Origin: Atopsyche davidsoni
Lineage: Eukaryota > Arthropoda > Insecta > Trichoptera > Hydrobiosidae
Direction of reading: 5' to 3'
Assembly: GCA_022113835.1 (NCBI GenBank)
Contig: JAILWY010000010.1
Span: forward strand, 14,999,501-15,063,500
DNA: 64,000 nucleotides
Below, piece after piece: positions 23,450-48,996 of the stretch. The notes below the pieces were generated by a model, which searched no databases, had not been told where the DNA came from, and worked only from the letters and a program-made list of their open reading frames with translations. The position numbers and the translations under genes were made by a program. Position 1 is the stretch's first letter. Each line of letters begins with the position of its first letter.

Positions 23450-23660
23450 AGATGTGATGGGGTAGGGGTAGCCGGCGCGCCCCCGGTGACGCGCCGCCAG
23501 GAGAGTTGGCGCGCGCTCCCAACCTTGTCCTTCTCGCTATTCGCGGTGCACTCGAGGAAGCGGCAAGCGACAAGCGACAAGTTCGCGGGAGGGACGGGCG
23601 GGGCCCTGACGTCACGCCGCCCCGCCGCCCCGCCAGTGCTCCGCAAACTGCCACGCAAAA
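23450..23660. promoter_or_regulatory. CpG-rich island with CRE
   Basis: A sharply GC- and CpG-rich block in AT-rich surroundings, with several GGCGCGC/CCGCCCC motifs and a CRE (TGACGTCA, 23607-23614). ORFs on both strands across it are a by-product of composition. It is most likely a promoter or other regulatory island; direction unknown. Confidence 0.45.
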
Positions 23661-24540
23661 CAATTATTTCTTTCACGAAATATTGTTGGAGTCAAAGATT
23701 TTCGTACGAGTACTGGACCTTGTACTACTCGCCCGTTTTTGTTTCATTAGACTAATATGATTACCATTTATCATAAAAATCACTTTGCTTTCTTTTACAC
23801 ATTCTAGTTTAACTGCATCTGCTTCAATTTCTAGTAAACCTTATTTAGATAGCAATGCTTGTGACTATCCTTGAGGACTGCATGTAATCGGGACTCGCGT
23901 CGAGTCAGTATTATATAAAGCCTATACGAGTAGCGCACGAGTTTCTTGGCCTTTTATATTGATATTACTCTGAGATGTTATGTCTACGGACTATTCAAAG
24001 TTTCTTAAAACTCACCGAAAAAGTGTATTCGCTGCGTAACATTACAACTTAATTTTTCTGTACATGTACGAATTAAGCGCGTTGAATATTTTCAGCCTTG
24101 AATTGTGTGGAATTTGACAAGATTGATAGAAATCAAAACCCACAATGTCTGCTCCCTTTTATTTAATTATTAAAATCGGTAAATTGAAGTTTTGTGGTTA
24201 TTTGTAAATTTGTAAGTTGGACTTTTTCCAGAAGACCAAAAATCGTATTGTTATGACCCGTAATCGTATTATAGCACGACCGCTTATGATTCATTCTTAA
24301 TATATTGGTAAATTCAAAGTATTATGTAATGCGATGCGTTTATACCACACCTGTTTCACGATGCGATTTTCATTAAAAAAACAATCGTCGTGTAAGTGCC
24401 CACCGAACGCTAACGACGGACGCCAAATAAACTCGCATGCTCATTGAGTTCGTGTGCTCGTACGCCGTTATATTTTGATTGAATTATTTAAAATGTCCAC
24501 GTGCAGTTTTGTAATCTCTGCTTCGGAAGGTAGGAGCAGC
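23661..24540. other. non-coding DNA
   Basis: Nothing recognisable beyond unassigned short ORFs. Confidence 0.4.
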
Positions 24541-24680
24541 TACGTCTGCACAGTATTTGCGTTTGTTTGGCAGAAGAGCGCGAGTAGTTCTCAGTAGGGC
24601 CGAGTCAGTAGTTCAAGCGGCCGCGCTCCGCCCGCCGCCCGCGACCGCCCCCTCGCTGACTGCACCTTGTACCAAAGGTT
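24541..24680 (+). promoter_or_regulatory. GC-rich island with initiator-like motifs
   Basis: CpG-rich block (CGCCCGCCGCCCGCGACCGCC at its core) preceded by two CAGTA/TCAGTA initiator-like motifs at about 24590-24612. It could be a transcription start and 5' UTR of a plus-strand transcript, perhaps an upstream start for the glycerol kinase gene. No strong splice donor is visible. Confidence 0.3.
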
Positions 24681-27600
24681 CGGACCGACACTCGCTAGAA
24701 TATTGTGTGTTTTTTACGTTTTTTCTTTTTAAATTTATTTTCCGTTTAGAACATTGTCTGCGGTTGATTGTGTGTTTGTTTTGTTGCTATTTAATTTCTT
24801 ATTATTTTTTCCAATAATTTAACTTTTTTGAAAAACATTTTCATCCATGTTTGTGTATTGTCATAATCCATACGGAAGGCGGATAATAAATTGCGTTTAT
24901 AGATAAAATCAGTGTTGACGTGTTGAAGTTTTAACTAGTTTGACTGCTTTTGAGTGTTTCTTTATAATGTGTAAGTTGTAATGTGTAACTGGGGACATGT
25001 GATCATGTTCTATGTCGTGTTCAGCAGTCACTTTGCTCATTATTTAATCTGCATTAAACCCTATTCGTAATACTATTACGTGCATGTGAATCTACAATTT
25101 TCTATTCGTGTCTTATGAAAAAGTCACGTTAAGTTGACCCGATAGCTTATTAGCTAGTATCGAACTTCCACCGGTAAGGCGGACGTTGGCTTATGCAAAT
25201 TTATCTCTACTGATATCACAGGTGGTATGCTTTATTTTAGGGACGAATGCTTCTTACGTATCACTCAGTGTTATAATATTTGAATTTATCGTGTTACCAT
25301 ACATAAATATATATAAAATTTGCACTCATTATTGATAAGTGGACGTATATATAAAATGACGTTATCACTATCTTCAGTATTTATTTTTAGAAAATGAATA
25401 AATATTTTTTACCACTGCTATACCTGCGGATATGTACAGTGTCTACTTCTAGCCAAGTTGGCCAGGAACTAAAAACGTTACGATACATTATATACATGTT
25501 TAAACTTGTATAATATGGTAGTTACTATACTTACGGGGTAGTAGATATCCAAAGACGGCAGTTAGCCATGCTGACTAACTCATGATTTGTTTTGACATGT
25601 TCTGTTCTGAACCCTCAAACTCTCACTTCCTTCCATTTAAAGATGCACGTTCCATACCCATCGACTGCCATATTCTTGAATCTGGATTTCTTTGAACGAA
25701 AATACTATCGTAAATTATTTTTAATTAGCGTTAAAGAACTTTTGATCATCATTTGATCATTCAGATAAGCTGTACCATCAAGTATGCAAATTGTCCTAAC
25801 ATCTCGGATTGCATTACTGCCTTAACAATTTAACTCATTCTTGAATAAGTGAAATTGCAGCCTGGCTCGTCTCAGTAAAATTTATACAAAATGGATGCAA
25901 TTGATAACATACAAAGTATCTTTTTATGGTTTGAATAGTGTTTACAGTTCAAACGTTAGGTATTCTAAATTTTGTAAAATAAAATTTGAATGCTACTTTC
26001 ATCCCTGTTTCAAATGTGCTTTGAGTCTGTCGCCAAACACGCGGCACACACTGACCGCAGGAACTCTGAAAAAATCACGAAAATAAAAAAACAAATGCTA
26101 GACTTTTCTCTGCCATTGGAAATATGTTTCTATTTATGAATTGAACATCTGTAAAAATTATAAAATTATGGCTGTCGCCTAGTTTTTGGTATATTTTTAA
26201 TTCATGAAATATCTCCGGTCAGGAAACTTGCGTACTATGATGGAGTTCAATGTTCACAGTCACTTTTGTAATCACGTGCATGCTATCGAACCATATGGAT
26301 CTGGTGGGTTTAAACATGCTGAGATGTACCGCAGATTATACGTTCTTACTCGTCTAATAGGATGTTTATCACTCAGCGCTGTGACAAGGTCAAATATACT
26401 TTATTCTATAACAGAATAATATATGATCTAATAATTTATTTGTAAGAACCACTGAGAAAAGCATTAAATTTGTTATCATAAAATAAATAACAATCACATT
26501 ACAGACAATAAAATAAGCTAACAGTTCTTAACTACTTAGTTAATTTAAAAGCAGTATGTAGAGTACGCAATAGATCGGATATTTCAATGACACCCGTTTA
26601 GAAGGCATGGGTCTTTTTTCTGTAGTTTTAAGCATTCAAGCTTTCAAGATAATAACGATAAAAAAGATCTCGTACTCGGCGAATTTCTAGATATGAATTC
26701 ATATTTCCTAACGTTTGTCGGATGAGGTATTCGATTGACTTCAATTTCGCTCGCTTCGATAGTTGACAGCATCGTGAACGATTTCTGCACCGATAGCTTT
26801 TCTCATTACTCGGCATCGGTTTTCCAAGGTTTTCCAATTGGCAGTTTGGATGCATTCTTGATCTCTCTTTTGGATGATCTAAACGACCAATCTGGAATAT
26901 CACTGAAATACATCAGTAAAAACTGATAATACCAAGGTTTTTTTTTCCATTTCTGTCAATTTATAGTAAGATTAAATAAAAATAGACTGATTTTTATTTT
27001 ATAGAAGTTAATATTTTTGTTCTGAATGTTTACAAATTCTGATTTTTTAACTCATACTTGTAATTAAAACAGAATTAATTGACCGATGCGATTGCTATCG
27101 CTACGACTATTCGGATTTGATGGAAACGCCTCCATTATTAGAAGAGGTAACATCGAAGCAACAAAAAAAAAATATTGATTCAAAGCTAGAATAATGTCCT
27201 CGAAAGCTTGGAAATATTTTTTAATGTTATTCAATTAAAAATAACAAAATGCGTGTATTTTTATATTTAAAAAGTATTGAGTGATCTTTATTCTCGAATA
27301 TGTAAGCATTCCACCCTAGCAATAGAAAATTCTAAGGCTTCCAAAACATTTTTTCTCTTTTTGTAGAGATTGTCAGTTCTGTGGCTTCATTCTTCTGCCA
27401 GGACCCGATGTCTTATAAAATGTTTATCCAAAGCTGAAGCTGCCGAAGGCCACAGACGCTGCCGTGTTTATATTTTGTTCACACGTGTTGCGTCAGACCA
27501 CCATCACCTGCTTTATTTTTTCATGTACCAAGTTCTTGTGCATTGATACGACAATAATTTAATAGTAATTGTTTAACGTGTAGGTAGGTAAAGCTGTTAA

Positions 27601-28940
27601 TAAAGTAATGGCAGATTGATTTTGTATTCTGTAATAACGTGATCAATTAAGAAAAGCGACCATTTAGGTGAGGTATTTCCGAAGTGAATATCCCTCTTCC
27701 CGAGGCGAAGGTTTGTGAAAACGTTTAGGGTTGACCGCTTGTGAAATAATTTTTAATATTAAAATTAATTATTATGGATTTATCATGCTACTTAATAACT
27801 CATTTTAAAGATTCTGCGACCACACTGTTAGATGCGCACGAATTGTGATGACGTTCTTTCAAATACTTTCTCGTAATTTGAAATAAATATTAAATGGATT
27901 TGATGACTTTTGTGTATACACACTGTGAAAGCAGCCAATCAAATTTACTTAAATAAGTGTAGCTGTAATTTACACGAAATATTGACAAAATATAATTATC
28001 ACTTACAGATGCCTCGACCTGTGACCGTGCATAAGAGGTCATAAAACCCAAAAATCTTTCACGTTGGCACAATCAAACGAAGTCATTTGAATTCTTTTGA
28101 ATCTATTTGCATATTATTTATATATGAAGCTATTTGAATTCCATGTTTGGGATCTTATCCGTACCCAATAATTGTTAGAATTATGCTGATTTTGTGCATT
28201 CACGTAAATTATAAATTTACGTAACTTATATGAGTAAAACCGTTTTGACGGGAATGCCTATTTTTTAATACTTTTAATTTGGTCGTGTTCTTCCATGTAC
28301 TCCGATCGTTAGAAAGTGTTCGACCTTCAGGTCTTGCGTAAATCTCATTTGCATCTACCAGCAGTCTGCCGTCCACCTGGACTGAAATTCTCGCCTTCCG
28401 TTGGCAATTACTTTCACGCAGGTTTCCATTGATTGCCATGTTTACTTGTTGTGTGCATTGATAGTGCTCGCAGACAACGGCGAACAAAATCGATGAGGAG
28501 ATATTCGTACAGAATTTTATTGAAAACGGACGAAGTGAATATCAAACGTCGAATTGGAAAATATGTTGGACCGTTTGCTTCCATCAGTTTTGTTTGGGGC
28601 AGTCTTCTCAAGCACTGACCCACGTAGACAACATAGTGTAGGTAAGTTTTCTATGGTCAACAGGTTTGGAGTGGATTGGTAGCGTAATAGATAGTAAGTG
28701 CTGTGTTTCTTATTGTCAGCTTATTGATAGCTGAACTCAATGTTGTTTTCACTGTTTTTACAGCTTACAGTGTAAATCATGATTTTCTCTCTTCAAACAA
28801 GCAGCGTGTGCAAGTTTACGAGTTTTATTTTTTATTGAAAATAGTATTTTGGGAATATTTATTGTATAAAAACAAATATTAATGCAAATTGATTTTACCC
28901 ATTTGAATTTCCCAGAAACAGACCGAGCTCGCGCAGTCGT
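24681..28940. other. gene-poor stretch, no supported coding exon
   Basis: ORFs at 26628-26926 and 28209-28623 occur on both strands, with no recognised domain. A splice-like segment at about 27072-27147 (acceptor AAAACAG, donor GTAACA) reads in one frame but joins nothing. A donor-like GTAG/GTAAGT at 28641 could end a 5' UTR exon. Confidence 0.35.
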
Positions 28941-28944
28941 TAGT

Positions 28945-29048
28945 TTCCATTTAAACTTTCATCTTCATCTATTCAGATATTCGTAATATGCCACGATCGT
29001 TCAGCTCAATAACTATTACGTCTCTAATGCTAGTTGTTGACGAGTAAG
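28945..29048 (+). promoter_or_regulatory. candidate start and 5' UTR exon of glycerol kinase
   Basis: An initiator-like GCAGTCGTTAGTT near 28940-28955 leads to a donor GAGTAAG/GTATGT (GT at 29049-29050). The coding exon 1 of the kinase begins at an acceptor (TTTTCAG, 29370-29371) only 8 nt before its ATG, so an upstream untranslated exon must exist. This is the nearest good candidate. Confidence 0.35.
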
Positions 29049-29379
29049 GTATGTGTTATTCCGTTTATTAAAAATCACAAATATAATTGATTTCTCGTGA
29101 TATCCCCGTTTCACCAGTTTTAATTTTGTTCTGGTAATCCTCTTTTAGTTATATTATATCCTCATAAGGTTTTCAGTATTATTTTTTATTATTGACAGTT
29201 GGTATGTAATTCAGTCGTCCATTTTTAATGTCTTGAGGTTCTTGGACTCTCGCAGAGTTATTTACTAGCTCGGTCCTCGTAGCCGCTTCAAGATGTGGGG
29301 TGCTTTTTATAATTTTTCTGTCTGCTTTTGGTATGCCAAAGGGTAATTATATTGTGTAATATGCTTTTCAGTCAGGAGG

Positions 29380-43936
<14,557 letters not shown>

Positions 43937-45340
43937 TGATAATTTACAGGCTTGGGGAATCTTCAAGTGCAATACACCACAAAATTTAGAATATTTAGAT
44001 ATAAAAAATATGGTCACGGTGATGTTTTTTTTGTGGCAATAGTTAATTCTTGTTAACATTACTTTATATTGGAATGCGCATGGAGATCCCTTTATAGAAT
44101 TTTTAAAATTACGATAACATGACATACTTTTCTAATATTTGCGTTCTTTTTGTTTGTGAAAGCAAAGATATTGCTATTAAAATTTTGGTCAAGTGTGTGC
44201 CAATTTCTGATTAAAATTGTACAATAGTCATAGAAACCTACTTGTTCCTATTTAAAGCTTGTCTTTCTTTCCGAGTATTATTATTCAGAGAACTCTGGTA
44301 TGTTAGAGATCAAATTATCTTTGTTATTTAGTACAAATAATACAGAGGCCTTTGGAGTGAAATATCTTTTTAGTATCATAAACATACACTGTTTTTCATT
44401 GCTTATACTTATTTTTTTATGGTTCAGGTTCCAATATTTTTGTTAAGAGTTTTGTAAAAAAATTCCCAAATGTGTTGCAGTTTGTTTAATACTGTACATA
44501 ATGTTTATTTTGAAAAACTATACTAAAAGCAATATGAAAATACATTATAATTACTTGATTTAAATAACTGCAAGGCTATATCAGCAGATATTGTACAAAG
44601 CACATTTACATCTTGTACTCTTTAATAAAATTGTGTAAGCCAACCCAGCATTATTTCAGGGTTAATAATTATTGATGTGCGTAAATAGTGATGTTTTACT
44701 TGACTGATACAATGATTATGTGTTAAGGTTGGCATAAGCTTAATTTTGAGTTATTATTCATAATTAATCATGTAATATAATAGATATTTTATCACTGTTG
44801 TTCTTTGCACATTTTTCAAGTTCGATTGATAGTTTGCAGATCTTACTTTGAATCGAGCAGAACAGACAAAATATATCTGACTATAAATATTTTCGAAAAT
44901 AACATGAATACAAAGAATTAATTTTGTTTAATGAAATGTGCATGTACATAATACCAAATTAATTTTATTGCTACGCTAATCAATTCTGTAGCAGCTTTGA
45001 AAATAATGTGATTTTAGTTTTAGAGTTATATTTTTAATTATTTTTTTTCTCAAATTTTGAAATCAGTAAAAGTTTTGTAAAAAAAAAGTTGAAAAAAAAA
45101 ACAGTCCTGCATCGTCAAACTTCCTGATAGGTTTTCACTTATTATGGTACATGTCCTTAAATTCATGGTTATGCATCAGAAAGGATTAATAATTTACTGT
45201 TTAGTGGATTGTTGAAACTTTTGATACATGCTTGTTATTGATATTTTTGAAATTTTATTCTCTCATCATTAATGTAAATAAAAATATATAATCAGCTATG
45301 GTGTATTTTTATTTCAGCATCGGAAATTGAGCTCTCATAG
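43937..45340 (+). other. glycerol kinase 3' UTR and flank
   Basis: AT-rich 3' region. AATAAA at 44624-44629 is a reasonable poly(A) signal, and another AATAAA occurs near 45280. No further coding exon was seen. Confidence 0.4.
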
Positions 45341-45357
45341 GTTTTTCTTTTTGACTA

Positions 45358-45376
45358 TTATATATATATTATATAA

Positions 45377-45421
<45 letters not shown>

Positions 45422-45461
45422 TATACATATATATATAAATATATATATATACATATATATA
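45358..45461. repeat. (TA)n-rich microsatellite
   Basis: Nearly pure alternating TA with a few C and AA interruptions, abutting the maT-like element's left TA. Confidence 0.9.
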
Positions 45462-46763
45462 CAGGGTTACCCAGATGAAGTGTAACATATTCACAAAGCC
45501 AATTTTTTTTTTTTTTATATTTTTTATTTATTCTAAAATACAATATGTGTGAAAATAAACAAAAATTCAGAATCTATTTACTCTAGTTTGACATGATCAC
45601 CTTTTGCCTTGATTATTGCTTTCAGACGGCCGATGAACGCCTCGCAAGCTGCCCGAATGTGACTGGCCGGTATCTTGGCCCATTCACGGACAATGGCTTT
45701 TTTTAGCATTTCGACACTGGTGAATTTTTTAGTGCTAACCTTGCTCTCCAAAATGGACCAGATCGAAAAATCCATCAGGTTCGCGTCTGGAGAATATGAG
45801 AGCCATTGTTTGGCCGAAATGAAGTGCGGAACGTTGTTTTTTAGCCATTCCTGGTTCACATGGGCTTTGTGGGATGGTGCCGAGTCTTGCTGAAATGTCC
45901 ATGGTCTGTGACCGAAATGATTTTTTGCCCACGGCTTCAAAGCACCTTCCAGAATACTTTCCCGATAATATGTCGCATCCACTTTTACGCCAGGCTCGAT
46001 GAAAACGATTGGAGTGCGCCCATCGGCGGTTACAGCTGCCCATATCATCAGTTGTGGTGGAAATTGCTTTCTGGCGGCCAAACAATGGCTCAAATTCTCG
46101 TACGTGCGCTCGGTGAGGTAAACACGATCGTTTTGAGAGTTTATAAATTGTTCAATTGCGAAAATTTTCTCACCGGAGAACACGATGTTTGGAAATTGAC
46201 CACGTCCGGCCAAGCGCACGAACTCCTTTGCTCTTTCATATCTAGCTTTTTTCTGTTGTGCTGTCAAATCATGCGCTTTTCGGATCTTGTATGGCTTGAC
46301 CTTGAGCTCATTTTTCAATAGGCGATGCATGCCGCTTTGCGAAATTTTAAGCTCTTTGCCCATTTCATTGCTACTTCGTCGTGGATTTCGTTCAAGTCGC
46401 TTCTTCACTTTCCAAACCATTGCGGGCGATGTTGCTGTTCTTTTCAGACCGCCTCCATGGCATTTCGCGATGGTGCCAGTACCATTATAACATTTTATGG
46501 TGCGAAAAACAAAAACTTTATTCACATCAAGATGTTTTAACTGACGAACGATCTCTGGCTGCGACTTTCCAGCCAAATATAAAGCAATCACACTATTACG
46601 TTTAAATTCCATCGTTTTGAACTTTTTTTTGGGTTGACTTGTGGCAAAATGCTTTTGTACACTTGTAAACAATAACTGTCATCATACAAATTTTCTGAAA
46701 GCTGTCAGAAACGGTATGACAGGACTATAAGTCTGAAGTTAGTTACATTTCGTCTGGATATCC

Positions 46764-46766
<3 letters not shown>
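45462..46766 (-). mobile_element. Tc1/mariner DD37D (maT-like) transposon
   Basis: 1305 bp between TA dinucleotides. Inverted ends share CAGGG(T/A)TA(C/T)CCAGA(T/C)GAA(G/A)TGTAAC. It contains one full-length transposase ORF on the minus strand. It sits inside a long TA tract, which offers many TA target sites. Confidence 0.9.
45578..46672 (-). CDS. maT-like (DD37D) transposase, intact ORF with one catalytic Asp lost
   Basis: 364 aa from the first Met; the likelier start is Met21 (MEFKRNS). The N-terminal half holds two HTH DNA-binding units (residues about 23-145). In the catalytic half D263 (FQQDSAPSH) and D301 (SPDANLMDFSIW) are separated by 37 residues, the DD37D spacing of the maT group. 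The first catalytic position, Asp in the usual FSDEK, is Gly167 (FSGEK, codon at 46174-46172), a one-base change. The frame is otherwise uninterrupted. Such a protein could bind ends but should not cut DNA. Family assignment is from motif spacing. Confidence 0.88.
   Translation of the reverse strand: MFTSVQKHFATSQPKKKFKTMEFKRNSVIALYLAGKSQPEIVRQLKHLDVNKVFVFRTIKCYNGTGTIAKCHGGGLKRTATSPAMVWKVKKRLERNPRRSSNEMGKELKISQSGMHRLLKNELKVKPYKIRKAHDLTAQQKKARYERAKEFVRLAGRGQFPNIVFSGEKIFAIEQFINSQNDRVYLTERTYENLSHCLAARKQFPPQLMIWAAVTADGRTPIVFIEPGVKVDATYYRESILEGALKPWAKNHFGHRPWTFQQDSAPSHKAHVNQEWLKNNVPHFISAKQWLSYSPDANLMDFSIWSILESKVSTKKFTSVEMLKKAIVREWAKIPASHIRAACEAFIGRLKAIIKAKGDHVKLE

Positions 46767-46843
<77 letters not shown>
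46767..46843. repeat. (TA)n microsatellite
   Basis: About 38 TA units directly beside the right end of the maT-like element. Confidence 0.95.
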
Positions 46844-46847
<4 letters not shown>

Positions 46848-46854
46848 AATATTT

Positions 46855-46870
46855 TAAATTAATTAATCGA

Positions 46871-46907
<37 letters not shown>

Positions 46908-46924
46908 ATCGATTAATTAATTTA
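46855..46924. repeat. AT-rich inverted repeat with 20-bp perfect arms
   Basis: TAAATTAATTAATCGATTAA (46855-46874) is matched exactly by its reverse complement at 46905-46924, around a 30-bp (TA)n loop. Confidence 0.9.
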
Positions 46925-47130
46925 GAGCAAATCATTCTTTAACAAGAAAATTGTCTGTGATCTTCATTTATAAAGTTGTCTATGGTTGAAGTTAAAGGTT
47001 AATATTTTGACAGTAGTTAAAAGACATTAATAATTGATTTGTAGATCGCACCCAGGAAAATATAACTGGCAAATCAGTTCTTATTTCTATACTGTTAAGA
47101 AACCAAGAGAAAACCGAATCTTAAATCAAA

Positions 47131-47507
47131 ATGGTTTCTTTGATCTGGAATTTTTTCAGTTACTGGTATTTCCGATATACAGTCGTCACGGAGCTGTACA
47201 TGGTTGAGAGATGGGAGAGGTTCACTATTCGTATCCTTTTTAATTTTTTAAAGATTTTGTAAGTATTGGGGACTATATTTGTTTGTTAGGTAAAATTTCA
47301 ACGAAACTGAAACAGGAAGTTCATTTTCATTGGTTGATGTAACGTTTCTCAATGATTGATGAGTAGGCATTAATTTAGTAAAGACTTACCGAAATATATA
47401 TTTTTTTTAATACAGATTTAGTTTTAACACCAATAATTACACACAAAATAAAATCAAATGGTGACTGAGCAATTTCCATTTCCAGAGTCTATGTTTTGCA
47501 TCAGTGA
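47131..47507 (+). CDS. SPTSSA: small subunit of serine palmitoyltransferase, candidate
   Basis: A short ORF (ATG 47131) reads MVSLIWNFFSYWYFRYTVVT then ELYMVERWERFTIRI and a hydrophobic run. The aromatic-rich YWYFRY, LYM.E.WER and one hydrophobic helix closely resemble ssSPT proteins (about 70 aa in vertebrates), which activate serine palmitoyltransferase in the ER membrane, the first step of sphingolipid synthesis. Unspliced it is 43 aa, ending TAA at 47260. A donor GTAAGT overlaps at 47259; joined to an acceptor at 47484-47485 (TTTCCAG) it gives 49 aa. Either form is shorter than known members, and the conserved Pro before WER is Arg. It may be a real gene with an unseen exon, or a truncated copy. 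Confidence 0.5.
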
Positions 47508-48686
47508 CAGTTCAATTTAAATACACCATACCAAGCATGGTGACTAAGCTGTTGAAATTTAATTACTTTATTTTTAAACTTATATAAATTTATCAAAATA
47601 TTTTCCTTACACAGTAAAACAGATTTTCTGTTTGGACTTTTATTCATATTTTGCTGGTACTTTAACAACTTGGTCGTGCTGTCTTCTATTTCTAAGGTCG
47701 TAGGATTGGTGAAGATGGATGACATCAGTAATTTTAGGACAATATCTACTGGCTAAATTTTTACATGCTTTTTAGGTATTATTAAAGCATACATTCATAC
47801 TTTTATCATTTCCATTTTCTGGTAACTTTGTAGTTGCACAATGTATTAACTAAAATGTTATAATAATTTCAATTAGTAAAAAATAGTTTTGGTGCTTCAC
47901 CATAAGTACACTGGATACTAAGTTATCATTGAACTTACATGTATGTTACTGAGCAATTATTATTATACGCATTTTTATGTTTCTACTATTTTTTGTCATG
48001 ACAAATAAGTCTAAGAGTTTGTCTGCAACTGTATATATAATTTTGGTATTTAATGTCTTTATCATATGTTTTTCTTATACAAGTTTCAAAACTAAACTAA
48101 ACAGAGGTGCGCAAATGTAATTTTATTGTAAATTTTATGGTGCTCATGATTTACTGTGAGATGTTTCTGATCTTTTTTTAATAAATAATACCAAATAAGG
48201 TTTAAATATCACATTAAAAGTTGTTTTGATTTTTAAAAGTTTTTATATATCGCGCTTACTTCAATTTTATTATACCTTGTCCAAACAGAATGATGTGGCT
48301 TTCATAATTTAATTTGCATGGCTGATGTTTTTGATGCCTCTTGAAACTTTTGCTGCGAATTGTATCTAAAGCATAAAATAACTAATAGTGTTAGGCATTA
48401 GGATGCCATGCAATAAGTCTGACTAAACAAGATATTTAAATACAATTGACTTAAGCCGTTCTTGTGAAGCCGGGGCAATGCACACCGGTGAGAATTACAG
48501 CATCTTCAGTGGAAGTGAATGGAGCGTCCTACGTTGTCAGTTTTTACAAATATGAAAAGAGACAATATGAACATGTCGATAAGATATTGAAAACTGGAGG
48601 GCAGAATAGAACATAAAATCATCTAAATCTTAAAATGAAGGTATTGTGTTAGGAAGTTCCTAAAGATATCGATTATTTCTGGTCGT
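47508..48686. other. non-coding DNA
   Basis: AT-rich; no exon or repeat recognised apart from ordinary A/T runs. Confidence 0.4.
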
Positions 48687-48996
48687 TTAACATGTTTACT
48701 GCCGTGTCAACCACCGGTGGCCGACACGGAGGTATTCCAATTGGGCCGCGTCGGCACATAGCGACGACATACCTGACTAGCTTGTCATTCTGCCCGTCGG
48801 CCATGCGCCCTGTATTCAACTACTATTGAATATGGCCGGCACGGCCCTTTTCTATCTTCCTTTGATATGGCCGATAAAAATATCTCAAAACAAATAAAAT
48901 AATTGTATTTCGGCCCATTATATTAAATTAAACCTAAAAACGTGAAAACCATTTTTGGACATTTTACGAAAATCCTATTGGGAGTCAACGTGTTAA
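48687..48996. mobile_element. TTAA-flanked MITE (piggyBac-like)
   Basis: About 310 bp between TTAA at 48687-48690 and 48993-48996. The ends are inverted: TTAACATGTTTACTGCC on the left and TTAACACGTTGACTCCC on the right (reverse-complemented), resembling piggyBac-type termini. GC-richer than its surroundings. The left part has a nested palindrome at 48702-48729. No ORF. Confidence 0.7.

Noticed and set aside
23386..23760. Overlapping ORFs on both strands (up to 119 aa)
   Set aside because: They span a CpG-rich island and have no domain, start context or splice support. Low stop-codon density in GC-rich DNA explains them.
26628..26926. Opposed ORFs of 91 and 63 aa
   Set aside because: No recognisable family. 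Possibly an old transposon piece, but unsupported.
28209..28623. ORFs on both strands of 61-92 aa
   Set aside because: Neither strand shows a known motif or matching splice sites, so I could not choose a strand.
45358..46924. CRISPR-like or satellite array
   Set aside because: Simple TA dinucleotide tracts with a transposon between them; no spacer-repeat structure.
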